Assembly (NCBI GenBank): GCA_963513935.1
Contig: OY740768.1
Span: forward strand, 44,138,368-44,202,367
From: Aphrophora alni
Lineage: Eukaryota; Arthropoda; Insecta; Hemiptera; Aphrophoridae
DNA: 64,000 bases
Direction of reading: 5' to 3'
Position numbers and translations under genes: made by a program. Positions 53,467 through 64,000 of the stretch are shown here, in pieces. The notes under the pieces were generated by a model, which made no database searches, was not told the origin of the DNA, and saw only the letters and a program-made list of their open reading frames with translations. Numbering within the stretch: the stretch's first letter is position 1; each line of letters begins with the position of its first letter.

Positions 53467-56400
53467 GAAATGTCACGTGGTCGAGTTAAAACAGAACTCA
53501 CTTCACTTGATTAACTAGGATGTTCATTACAATAGATAAATAAATAAATTTAAAGTGTTTATTTGTTTTGGATGTTGGGAAGATCCTAGATTTTAGGAGC
53601 TGATAAAATCATTTAAAATTCAAGCTCTACGTCTCATATTAGTCATTTTTGTAATAATCTGAAGTATACATCTTTTTGTATCTATGTAACCATTCATATA
53701 TATCGCAAAAAAATACTTGTTCGCCTTTGACCTTTTATCCTCCCTCCCCATTTCAACCAAAATGCAATGAATACAAAAACCTTCGCAGGACTCCCAGAAA
53801 TATATAACTTTAAAATGTTAACTCGATCGTACCACACGTTTTTGAAATAATGAATTATTTAAATCGCAGATAAAGAACATTACTAACATAGTCTAAATGT
53901 TTTCCTAGAAACTCAATTGCAAAACGCAACATGAAAAACGTAGCAACTCAATTTTATAAATTATTACTAGGTAATTGAAAGTAAAACCGTGAGTACACAA
54001 ATGTACGATGTGTGTGCTATCTCGATATTGAAAGCTAGAGATTCTTTATAAAAATTCCATACAGTCTTGATTATTGTAATATATACGTGGAATGTATGAT
54101 CTGAATGTCTTCAATCCTGGGTCCTTTGACTCTCTACGAAGGTGGCAGCTCCTCAATTCCTTGCCTACAGGTCATTTTCGGTACGCCTCTTCTTCGAATT
54201 CATTGTGAAGATGTTTGTCTTGTAATATTTTTGCGGGTTTCGCAGAATGTGTTTTTCCTACATCTATTTCCTTAATAACACTGGTTCGTTACCTGCCATA
54301 GATTCAACATATTATATATTGTTCTCAAGATGTATCTTAAAAAGACACAGATTAACGAAGGTTAGTAAGTCTGAGATAACGTTTTTGCTCACTTTCCATG
54401 CCTCACATTCAAAGATAAAACTCTAATTAAAGTTCTATTTTTCTGCGTATTACTATATAAATAAGAAACGATTAAATTTCTTTATTGTTTTCAATTCAAG
54501 CTCAATCATTATTAATTCTAACTGTTGCTATCTCTCTCATAAAACGCCGTATCCCGAGATCTTGAAATGTAATCTGATTCAACCATTGTAAAACTCATAT
54601 ATTCTCATAAACTCATATACTCATATATTCGTTCTGTAGGTTCGAATTTTGCGCTAATTTAGTATGTAGGGTCAGATGCACAAGCCGAAGGTCGAATTCA
54701 TTTAACAGAAAATTTGATCAGTAAATTATAAAATGGCCGAGTTCCTAATTTCAATAATCAGTATCATATCTGCAAGGCGTTAAAAAGCTAGAGTTGGGAA
54801 AAATATATATTGTTTTCCACTTCAACATCCATCGGATTTAAAAAAATTTGAAATTAAAGCATGCAATTAACGTTAAAATATATCAATAATTTACATAAAT
54901 AGCAAATAATACACAGGTTTTTTGAAATTTAAAAAGTCCTTTTAATTTTTGCTGGATTGTAGTCAGGCGACCGGTATATGGATATGACATTTCAGCCGGA
55001 CGTCAAATTTATTTCAAATAATTAACGGTGTAATAATAATAATAAGATAAATAGTGTATTTGTATATATAGGATATTTAGATACAGTCAAAACTTGCTTC
55101 GTTTCTGCCATAAATTTGTTCTAAATATAAATAGGTTTCATTGAAATAGAGTATTTTTTTAAAATTGAACGGCAAACAAGGTTCATTTACGTTTATTCAA
55201 ATAGGCTATCCCGAGATGTAATTTTATTTTTTTACGTTTTGGCACACTGTATCTCCACTTTCCACTAAAATTAGAACGAAATTTTTCCTTTAGTGCAATT
55301 AGGTCTGTAGCTCTATGAAATATATATATATATATATTTTTTTAACAAGTAGACTATATTGAATATGTGAGTGTATGCGTATCCATATATGCATATATAT
55401 ATATGAACGTGTTATGTATGTTTATATGTAATTTTATATAACTAATTATTTATAATTATAATGCAAGATATTATTATGTACTTATTTTCCTCTTAATAAT
55501 GTAGTTAGTTTCATTTATGTCCATATATATAGGCTAATGGTTATTCCAACAAAGGGTCGCATGTTGTTTTTATTATTTTTTTAAATCATGTAACAACATT
55601 TTTAATATGTTACTAATTTCATTATTGTTTAAATGTTATTATAAATTCTATGTATCTCAAATAATATATTTAATTTAATTATTTTCTTTTAAGGAATTAA
55701 GAAATTATTATTATTAACTTTAGGATCAGCATTTTTGGGGAAATATTATTTAATACGTTTTGTGTCGTCCTTAGAGCATACATGTATTGATAAAATCTAA
55801 TTTTTGACTGTTTTTATATACAACACTGAGTCAATAAAAATGAAAAAAAACCCTTAAAATGACCAAAGCATACCTAATTATCAATTTTATAAAAATCTGT
55901 GCATATATTTGTGATTTACATAATTGTACAGGGGACAGTAACAGAGACGGACAAGCGACAAGCGGACATCATTCTAAACATCACTTTTGGAGCTAAGGTG
56001 GAGGTGGAGGGGGGTTCTCGAAATGTATTATCAGTGCTAAACTCGTCTGATTATTTGACCAATCACATAACTTTCGATTCACCATATAGCCTATAAGAAA
56101 ATAAAAATGGTCGCAAATTTTAAATATCAACGGTTAGACGCAACTTTTCCGGTTGTCTTTTCATATCACTAAGACCTAAATGATGAGCCTGTAACAGCTC
56201 ATTTTGTACGACTGGTGATCTGCATATTTTTTTCCAAAGTCTGTATAAAACTGCTATACAAAAAACATAATCATAAGTTCTCGCCCGATTTCAATATTAT
56301 TTTTTAATCGTGTTTATATTTTAAAGAGAAACATGACGTAACCTTAATGTTATTAACAAAAAACTGTTATTTGTTTGCATTAATTATTTCGTTTTCCTCT

Positions 56401-56739
56401 AACTAAAATATTAATATCTACAAACAGTTTTTTTCTCGGGAGAGTAGTTATTAATAATGAAAGTTTAATAAACAATCTAATCACACATTATTAACAACAT
56501 AATCAACAATATTATGCATGTTTCAAGTGTGTGTGGCAGTGATTATGTTATCACACAATGTACAAGGATAAACCTTGTGAAACTATTTGGAGGGGGTTGA
56601 AACAAACAAAACTGATATGCTATCGTGAGGGATCACTTTGTTTAACGACTTCGATCTTGGTATTAATGTGTGAAATATGGTTGCATTGTGTGAGCTATTG
56701 TAGACAATACAGGTAAAAAAATCTACTTAAAAAAAATGT
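51862..56739. other. Non-coding stretch
   Basis: No supported gene. Minus frames at 52543-52737 and 52746-52928 and the plus frame at 55899-56096 have no recognised motif. Present are a (CA)n run at 53441-53466 and an (AT)n run near 55318-55337. At 54100-54260 a GC-richer patch has short, stop-broken minus-strand codons (RRRGVPKMTCRQGIEEL) that faintly recall the C-terminal end of a non-LTR retrotransposon; this is too weak to annotate. Confidence 0.45.
53441..53466. repeat. (CA)n microsatellite
   Basis: Thirteen uninterrupted AC dinucleotides, preceded by an imperfect extension (ACACACAAGCAA). Confidence 0.95.
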
Positions 56740-57278
56740 TTATTTATTTTAAGCACCTATACGTAATCAATGCATAATAAAACACAGATGAGGTGTTTGA
56801 ATAATCTATCCAAAAAATTTTAACTGACGCCATTTTGAAATTTTCTGACTTTTATATTAATTACCTGTACGTACTCAATATATATAATAAAACATAGATT
56901 ATGTGCCAGGGGAAACAATCCAAAAAAGTTAACTACTGCGATTTTGTTTTGTATTTTAAGTGCTTATATAGGCCTACGTACTCAGTATAGGCTATAGTAA
57001 AACGTAGATTACGTTTCAGAAGAATCAATCCAAACAAATTTTAACTGCCGCCATTTTGAAATTTCCTTACTTTTATTTTAAGTACCTATACGTAGGGGAG
57101 AGCGGGGTAATACCGTACACTTAAGCATTAGTATTTTATATCTTTAATTTGAAAACTTCAATGAAAGAGGCAATCATCTCATTTTAAAAGAAATTTAATT
57201 TTCTACCTATTCTTTGCTTCATATTTTAAATCTTTAACTAATTTTAAGTGTTAAGCCCATTTTACAAAACCCTTACAC

Positions 57279-57366
57279 TGCACGGTATTGCCCCGAGTGT
57301 CAGGGCAATACCGTGCACCATTTAGGGGCAATACCGCTAGGCAATATGTGAGGGCAGTATTGCCCC
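57279..57366. repeat. Left subterminal motif cluster with perfect hairpin
   Basis: Copies of the end motif at 57279-57294 (reverse), 57303-57318 (forward), 57325-57336 (forward) and 57353-57366 (reverse), in addition to the one in the terminal repeat (57104-57120). The first two form a perfect 15-bp inverted pair (TGCACGGTATTGCCC with its complement) around a short loop. They may be transposase binding sites; this is inferred from position. Confidence 0.75.
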
Positions 57367-57764
57367 ACGACATTGCAAAGACTGTGAAAAAAAATCAAAC
57401 ATAGAAAATATAATTTAAATTTTTATTTTATCAACGAAATAAGTAAAAAATAGCATATTAGGTTACACTAAAATTAAAATAATACCAAATCCCTTTTCTT
57501 AGTAGTAATAAAAATAAGCTAACATAAAACTAAAAAGAAAAAACAAAAGTCCTATTCTATATAAGATAAATTACATTAAATATTTTATTGTAGCATCGAA
57601 ATAAGAAAACGTAGTAAATTAGCTTATATTAAAACAAAAAAAAAACAAAAAAACAATACCTTGTGCTTATAAAAAACTAAACAAAATCATAAGTTCTCTT
57701 CTTGATGGAAATAAAATAAACAACAAAATGTATGTTTGTTTTATGTTATCTGATTTAGGCTATT

Positions 57765-58400
57765 TTATTTGCAGAAATCGCAAATGAAATTTTCTGCTGT
57801 GTTACGTTCACTACACTCAGAATGTACCCAACCACTGCAAAAAATCACCTCTGAACCACAGTTCTTTGTTTTTTCCGAATTCGCCACAAAATAAGCAGTC
57901 GGAGCCTTTATCGGCAGTTGATCTTTCAATTGGAGTTCCTCTGAAGTCAGCAGAATCGATGTCATCCATCTCGTCATCATTGCAGAGCTTCTTTGAATCC
58001 AAATCGTCTTCTGATGATGACTTAAAAGAGATGTTGCGACCGCATTTCTTCTTATCAACTTGCTGATGGCCCTCCTTCGATGCAAACTTCCTGTGTTTGC
58101 TTTTTCCTTTGGGTTTCAACTTTGATTTTCGTAATGCTAATGCAATTTCCCTTTCAATTTTCTTTTATATTTTTTCTTGTTTGAGCTTTGCAGCCTCCTC
58201 CAACTTATCTTTAGTTTCAGAGGACCGGGTAGTGGTGAAATGTCTTTGAAAGGCAGACTAACTGTTGGTTGAATTTCTAAGTCCTTGTCTTCACCTGCTA
58301 AGTAGACATCAGTGGCTGTATTCGAAGTACCAGGGATTGCTAGCTCGGTAGTCTTATCATTTGTGACACCATTATCCTCAACGAGCTGAAAAGTTGTAAT
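57765..58400 (-). pseudogene. C-terminal remnant of pogo-type transposase
   Basis: On the minus strand the remnant reads through an acidic/serine-rich segment (LAGEDKDLEIQPTVSLPFKD, then ISPLPG). After a frameshift near 58220 it continues as a charged helix-like stretch (ETKDKLEEAAKLKQEK) with an in-frame TAA in ATATAAAAG, then IEREIALALRKSKLKPKGK and an acidic linker (SSEDDLDSKK). It ends in a PHD/RING-like cysteine-histidine finger: CLFCGEF, then after a second frameshift CSGWVHSEC and ICDFCK before the stop at 57765. This finger after a disordered linker is typical of the C-terminus of many insect pogo/tigger-like transposases. Two frameshifts, one stop and the absence of the helix-turn-helix and DDE domains make it non-functional. 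Confidence 0.7.
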
Positions 58401-58407
58401 ACTATAT

Positions 58408-58493
58408 GGGGCAATATCGTTCAACACGGGGCAATACCGTACACCTTGCGCCTTGTACGGTATTGCCCCATGCATGGTGTATGGAATTGCCCC
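58408..58493. repeat. Right subterminal motif cluster with perfect hairpin
   Basis: Copies at 58408-58419 (forward, one change), 58428-58444 (forward), 58455-58469 (reverse) and 58483-58493 (reverse, shortened). The middle two form a perfect 15-bp inverted pair, GGGGCAATACCGTAC and its complement, around a 12-base loop. Two more reverse copies lie at 58818-58832 and 58836-58850, the latter within the terminal repeat. Confidence 0.75.
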
Positions 58494-59140
58494 AAAACGA
58501 CATAACGCAGCATTTTCAACCCTAACCTTAAATAAGAACACTTGAGGACTTGTGTTTGGTATTAAAAATAGGCCACGTTATAGTCTATTCAAAACCTCTA
58601 GTTTGAATATAGTCACTAAAAGCATGTTTCACTTACCTCAGTTCGAGTTAGTCGCTAAAACTACAAGAAAAGTTGATAAAAAACAAAAAACTTCATGACA
58701 TACACGTGCGTATAGGTAGAAGCTCCCCGACTGTCTCTATCTGTTTCGCATTCCTTCCGGTAAGCAGCAGCACTTCCCAGCGCTCACTAGATCTTCCAGC
58801 GGATCTAAAAATACGGGGTACGGTATTGCCCCGCCGTACGGTATTACCCCGGTCTCCCCTACTCAATATATAGTAAAATGTACATTATATGCCAGAATAA
58901 TCTTTCAAACAAATTTTAACTGCCGCCATTTTGAAATTTGCTAACCTTTATTTTAAGTACCTACACTTACTAAATGAATAGTAAAATATAGATTATGTAC
59001 CAGAAGAATCTATCGAAAAAAAGTTAACTGCCGCCATTTTGAAATTTGTAAGCTTTTACTTTAAGTAGATTAAATGTCAGAAGACTCTATACACAAATTT
59101 TAACTGCTGTCAGTTTGAAATTCACTGATTTTTATTTTAA

Positions 59141-62100
59141 GTACACACTAAGTGAATAAGTAAGTACATAATGTAAGTAAGTGTCTAACATAAGTAACAT
59201 AAGTAAGTGACTAATCTGACTAAATTTGTGCTACAGATAATTGCCGATTAAGTAATGTTAGCTTAACCAGTTACTTTCTTTAAAAAAATTAATTCTGATA
59301 ATTTTTATCGTAGAAAATATATTTTGAAGACAGTTGATTTAGATTTTAAAGGTGTATAAAATAAGCTATAATGAGATATTGAATGTTCAGAGAAATAAAA
59401 AATAGAATTAACTTTCTACCGTTTAAAACATTTCTTAACGATATTTTGTGGAAGAAATTTATTTAACGTGCATGTAATAACTTATTGTGGGACATTATAA
59501 ATTATGCGTCCAAGGTGTAAAATATTTCGAAAAATATATATATTTATAATTTCAGAAATGTATTAACCAATTAATTAAATTTATTAACACTCTTTTTCAA
59601 GACATTGTACATTTTTTTGCACCCAAATTAAAGAAATCTTACAAAATTTCACGTACGGTATATATGTCATGAGTCTACAATATTTATATATTTGGTAAAC
59701 ACAATACTTATTGTGGGAAGTCAACGATGGTTACTTATTTGATTTCACCGAGTCCTTACTATGTAGAGGGCTGTTTAAAATTATCTTTGCAAAAGAATAT
59801 CTTGAACGAAGGAAATAAAAAATGTTGTTTAATAAAAACAACTTTCAATAAAACTGTTACAAGTACAATTTAATTTAAAATGCTATTTTAAAACACACAG
59901 AGATCAGCATACCCTACAAAGATATTAATACTGACATAGTAACTAGTAAAAATATCTCTATAAAATGCCAAAAAGAAGATATGATCCATGGATATTGGTT
60001 TGTCTCAAAATTAGCTCAGTGATATCTAAATAACCTTGGAAATGTGAAAGTAATATACAAGAAAATTACGGTCAGGTAAATTTACCAAAACCGAAGATAA
60101 AACTAGACGAACATCTTTAAAAATTGTTATTATAACGTACATGACTCAAGCTCCAGTATTAAGTACTAACTTACCTAAACAACATTTTATATGTTATTTA
60201 ATTCACATTGACAAAACTCCTGTTTGATCTTTGTTATTAATAAAAATGAGTTGCACAAAATTTAATGAGTTGAAAATGAGTTTTTAATTATGCATATAAC
60301 AGTGCTACTTCAAAGTCTCTACAATTAAAAAAATCGGCAAAATATTGCACTAACTTTCTAACACACACCCAATAACACAAAATATTCGTCATTACAATAT
60401 TTGTATTTACAATATGTGAGAAAAATTAAATATGATTTTATTTATTTGTACGTTTTTCCCATGTATATCTTAAGACAAATAAGTTAGTAGAGGAGGACCT
60501 CAACTCATTGTCAGTTCAATGCAAAATTTAAAATATGTATATTGTTTGACAGGCCTATATATAATTTTATATAGAGTCTAAGTCTGCTTCGACATAAATA
60601 TTAATCAAATTTCATTGAATGATCATGGAAAAATAAGGATAATTGAATAAAGTTTTTTTTTGTTTTTTGATGATTATTACTGTATTCTATTTTTTTAAAG
60701 ACAAATTTAAAGAAAAGTTTGTATTTGTATGATGTGTTTTCAGTAATTATCTCACCACCAGTTGAGATGGTAAACAACAATGAATATGCAGCAATAATAA
60801 CAAACGCTAACGATTTTCAGTAGTACACATGAATGTAATAAAAAAAAAATGGAGAATAGCTAAAAACCAGATGAAACCAAACGTAAAAGTGATATTTCAC
60901 TGGACAGTTATTTGTGTGAATTCATGTGGAGGCAAAAGTAAAGAAAGTACAAAAATCATTCCATAAGGATATTTAAGTTTCTTGCCAGGTTAACTAGTTC
61001 ATTGTAAACAATCGAATTTCCCCTTTTATCCTCTTCACCATACATTTTACCTTGTATTTCTCAATAAACGTTACCATTACGTAATGAAATGGTGGTTATT
61101 TCGAACTAAATTAATTAACCTAACCTAAACTAAAGTACATTGAGTTTAAGGATAACGGAAACGAGATCAAATGAATGGCGGGAGAATAACGAAAAAGAAC
61201 TGATTTTTCTCATCAACTAGTAAATCGTCATTTTGGGGAAATGGTGACTAACACTAATTGTTTAGGTTACATTTTAGCAAAATTTGATCAAAATCATTTT
61301 AAACAATTTTGAGAATATAAAAGTTTTTTTTAATTTTGGTTTTGTAGAACCAATTTTGTGTTATCGAAAAATTAAGGGAACAAACCGCCTCAGTTCTGCG
61401 TAAATGATAAAAATAAGATAGAAACTGACATCTTTCCAAAAAACACTTATTTGGTCTAGAACCGATAATACCGCGAAATAATTGAGGTTCATTTTTTGAC
61501 TGATCTTTTAACTTTTTACACATTACGTAGCTGTGAAAAGTACAAAATAATATATTTTAAACCCCAAGACAACAACGAAATTCATATCTAACAGTTATTT
61601 GTTGACGTGAGACAGATCTGAGGCCCCATTTGTTCATACAAGCGTTACAATTAAACACGGCTTGCTACCTATATTTATAATTATCCGGCTCAGTTAAACT
61701 CCGTATGAACTGAACTGTATGAGAGAGCTAGAATATACCCAATCAAAATGTTGTATATAGATTAGGAGTCAGTTAAATAAATGCATTCTCATTTGTTTGT
61801 TTACAAGTAACCTAGCAACACAAACTGGTATGTCAGTAATGTTTAAAATAAACACAAGCGCAGGCCATTAACCCTTCAACTCTGATATGCTCAGCTATGC
61901 GGAAGGAAATAATCGTAAAACATGCTGTCGTGCCTGATATTTGGGCTTTCATTCCGAAATGAGGGTATCTGGTTTCTCAAATTTGTGATGTGAGTGCAGT
62001 AGACGTTCTGATTGATTGTTATACTTGATGGAAACGCACACCCATACAATATCCAGTTAATAGAGAATGTCACAAAATCATAAGTAAATTAAAAGGGACA

Positions 62101-62333
62101 ATATTGTTTTATAACCAAAGGGAAGGATTTAATATCTGTACGCTGAAAAAATCGAATTCAATCTGAAAACAATCTAGAGAAAACAAATTTCATAAGCAAA
62201 TTTAAACGAATACATTTGCAATAAACAAATAAAAATAAAAATAATATAACTGACCAAATCTTTTGAAAAGAAAAAGTAGTTATAAACTATGTTCAGTTTT
62301 GTGTACCTATACTGCGTTCCGGGTTAAACAGTT
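59141..62333. other. Non-coding stretch
   Basis: AT-rich sequence without a supported gene; frames at 61299-61523 and 61891-62073 (minus) show no motif. A TTAACCCTTCAACTC word at about 61868 recalls a piggyBac-type end, but no matching partner was found. Confidence 0.5.
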
Positions 62334-62670
62334 GTGTGGCTAAATTTAGGTTTCATGTGGGATATGAAGTGGTTTATACTCCAAGAATTGAATAGACCTA
62401 AAGGAACCCAATATGATCCAATTCTGGATGGATCCAGGGTAGGTGAAATCATCTGTTCAGGCTTGGGAGTGTGTCTGGAAGAACCAGAGATCAAAATATT
62501 ATACCCATTGGGTAATGCATCAGTAATGCTGTGTGTAAGATTGTTTGAAAGAAGTGCTTTCCTCAGGTATGATTAAGTTTAGGATTTTCGCAGAGAGTCA
62601 GGCAGTACTAAAGGCTGTAGGTTCGCCTAAGGTATTAGCTGTGTTAATTCGAAAGATCTTGAACTAGTAA
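62334..62670 (+). pseudogene. Retrotransposon RNase H fragment
   Basis: The plus-strand frame reads DPILDGSRVGE, then SGLGVCLEEPEIKI and YPLGNASVML. After a stop (TAA at about 62575) it continues in the same style as IFAESQAVLKAVGSPKVLAVLI. The order DGS, GLGV, acidic strand, LG, then (A)ESQAVLKAL-type block is that of the RNase H domain of jockey-like non-LTR retrotransposons. The first catalytic Asp (DGS) is present; the usual Asp of the SDSQAAL-type motif reads Glu. No reverse transcriptase remains nearby. The 80-codon open frame at 62334-62576 is therefore a relic, not a gene. Confidence 0.6.
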
Positions 62671-64000
62671 TCTTTTTGAACAAATATAACCAAAAAACTT
62701 TTTTGGCGTGTATGTATAGCATATTTATACCGTTTAGGCATCAACTACCACCATCCGCAAACAAATGAGGGAGAAGGCCCGAAATGCAAATAAGAAGGAA
62801 TAATTAAGGAATTCTCATTTGAATTGTCTAATAAAATTGGAAACTTTGGTGTAAACAACAGTTTTAATGGTGCGTTTTTAATCGATAGGCTATTGAAGGT
62901 TAGTAAAATAAAAATAATAAAAGTGTGTAGCTCAGAACCATTTCATTAAAAAATCTCTCTGTTTTTCTCGGCTTTCAGAATTTTTTTTTTTCCATAAATC
63001 AATTAGTTCTGAGTTCTCTGAAGAGTCATTTTTTAAGGGGAAGGGTGAAGGGGAATTATGAAAATAAAATTATTGACCAACAAAGTTTTCTAATTGACCT
63101 TTTAAAACTAAGTTGAAAATCGACCAAAACTCTAAAATGTATTAATTACCGTGAGAATGGAGGGCGTGGGGGGGGGGTTTATTTAAGAAACCAGATTTAA
63201 GTTTCTAACCTACACAATAAGCAGACTAAACAATTTACGATTTTTTGTTTCAAAATTTAAGGATTATCACGATGCCTACATTTTTCAAATGTTTTCCACT
63301 TTACTAATCAATGAATAAAATATTGTAATTTTTAAAACCTAATTTATTTCATAATATTATTTAACAACTGCTTTTTCATTTTAAGATAGACATATTCTGA
63401 GTAGTAATATCTCATTGTTAAGTGAAAAATAATATTTCCATTTATTTAATCAACTCGAACTCTTAAAAAACACAAAAAATATAATGCTTCATCAATAACA
63501 GACGAAAAATATTACTATTATTATTAATTAATTAATTTAGACCATTCCCGCATCTACTTCAATTAATTGGAAATTATAAATAACACTCGTTTTTGAAAAT
63601 AATTATTTTCGCATCACTCTATTTTCACATTCAAAATTTACTCCAAAATCTAATCATATTTACCCATGTCAAATTTTGACTCAATCGGTTGAAATATGCT
63701 GAGTTAAGCCACTCTTAAATAAGTGCAAAAAACCACAATCTAGACTAACATAAATGTAACAAAAGGTTTAAAAGTGTTCCCAGTGGATTATAATTTGAAA
63801 ACCATTGAAAGTTGATAGTCGCTCCATCATGTTAGGGTTAAGGATTTATAATTTACAATTTATTATAATATTTAGTTGTTATTTTTAGAATCCAATAGAG
63901 ATATTAAGTAGTATTAGCAGCAGTTAAATCTTCAATACTAGACTTATGGCATTCATTGAGAAAGAAAGCAAAAAGTATGGCTTTCAATTACAACCTATTT
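62671..64000. other. AT-rich non-coding stretch
   Basis: No gene or repeat recognised. A G10 run lies at about 63168-63178. Confidence 0.5.

Larger units (their letters stand above)
57095..58859 (-). mobile_element. Internally deleted pogo-type (Tc1/mariner superfamily) element
   Basis: A 1765-bp element with near-perfect terminal inverted repeats. The left end begins GGGGAGAGCGGGGTAATACC and the right end is its complement with one difference (GAGACC for GAGAGC); the match continues through CGTAC. The flanking TA at 57093-57094 and 58860-58861 is the expected target-site duplication. Joining the flanks as ...CTATACGTA-CTCAATATA... restores the tandem-repeat unit it interrupted, which confirms the borders. 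Inside is only the C-terminal part of a transposase on the minus strand, so most of the coding region, including the DDE domain, is deleted. Eleven copies of a GGGGCAATACCG-type motif lie near the two ends. Confidence 0.88.
56740..59140. repeat. ~110-bp tandem repeat, six copies, split by a transposon
   Basis: Units carry ACTGCCGCCATTTTGAAATTT and a downstream TTTTATTTTAAGTACCTA-type block. The word ACTGNCG/ACTGCCG recurs near 56823, 56935, 57043, 58919, 59027 and 59103. After removing the inserted element the spacing is about 108-112 bp, with a shorter last unit. The last copies run into an AAGTAAGT-rich low-complexity tail (59155-59215). No coding capacity. Confidence 0.85.

Noticed and set aside
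54100..54260. Minus-strand codons resembling a non-LTR retrotransposon C-terminus
   Set aside because: Broken by stops and matched only by a short RRRGVPKMTCRQGIEE stretch; not enough to annotate.
54620..54680. tRNA-like B-box word GGTTCGAAT
   Set aside because: No A-box, acceptor stem or cloverleaf could be drawn around it.
61868..63840. Possible piggyBac-type element: TTAACCCT at about 61868 and AGGGTTAA at about 63834
   Set aside because: Only 8 bases match at the two ends and no transposase fragment lies between; such words are common.

Overview
This looks like a gene-poor, AT-rich stretch of an insect genome. A 19-unit run of the arthropod telomere motif TTAGG (as AACCT on this strand) lies inside the window. 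The repeat content is animal-type: mariner, pogo and Mutator-like DNA transposons, a Ty3/gypsy-like retroelement relic, foldback elements, dinucleotide microsatellites and satellite DNA. Hemiptera would fit but is not shown by the sequence. There are no operons, rRNA or CRISPR arrays, and I found no convincing tRNA.

Layout: 1-2.8 kb is plain AT-rich DNA. 2.8-3.7 kb (minus) holds the only long non-transposon reading frame, 304 codons, unrecognised and possibly an exon. 7.6-8.9 kb is a dispersed repeat (family A) into which a 668-bp element has inserted; that element carries a 139-bp tandem array and 32-bp perfect inverted arms. 10.8-12.5 kb has a small foldback element and a 312-bp tandem duplication. 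15.4-17.7 kb is a decayed Ty3/gypsy-like gag-protease relic. 17.9-18.6 kb is a second family A copy. 19.77-22.38 kb is a Mutator-like element with an intact 585-aa transposase and short terminal inverted repeats. 25.8-26.7 kb is a dead mariner on the plus strand. 29.65 kb holds the telomere-motif block. 38.7-39.5 kb is a dead mariner on the minus strand. 41.44-41.70 kb is a 259-bp (AG)n tract. 43.2-45.95 kb is a 128-bp satellite of about 22 copies, with a nested 640-bp five-mer duplicated without visible difference. 46.3-51.9 kb holds more family A copies, a pair of ~240-bp repeats and two adjacent foldback elements. 56.7-59.1 kb is a ~110-bp tandem repeat split by a 1765-bp, internally deleted pogo-type element that carries 11 copies of a GGGGCAATACCG motif. 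62.3-62.7 kb is an RNase H relic of a retrotransposon.

The only gene likely to encode a working protein with an assignable role is the Mutator-like transposase. Most other short frames are chance or repeat-derived. The window reads as intergenic or intronic DNA built from several generations of insertions, some nested, so relative ages can be inferred.
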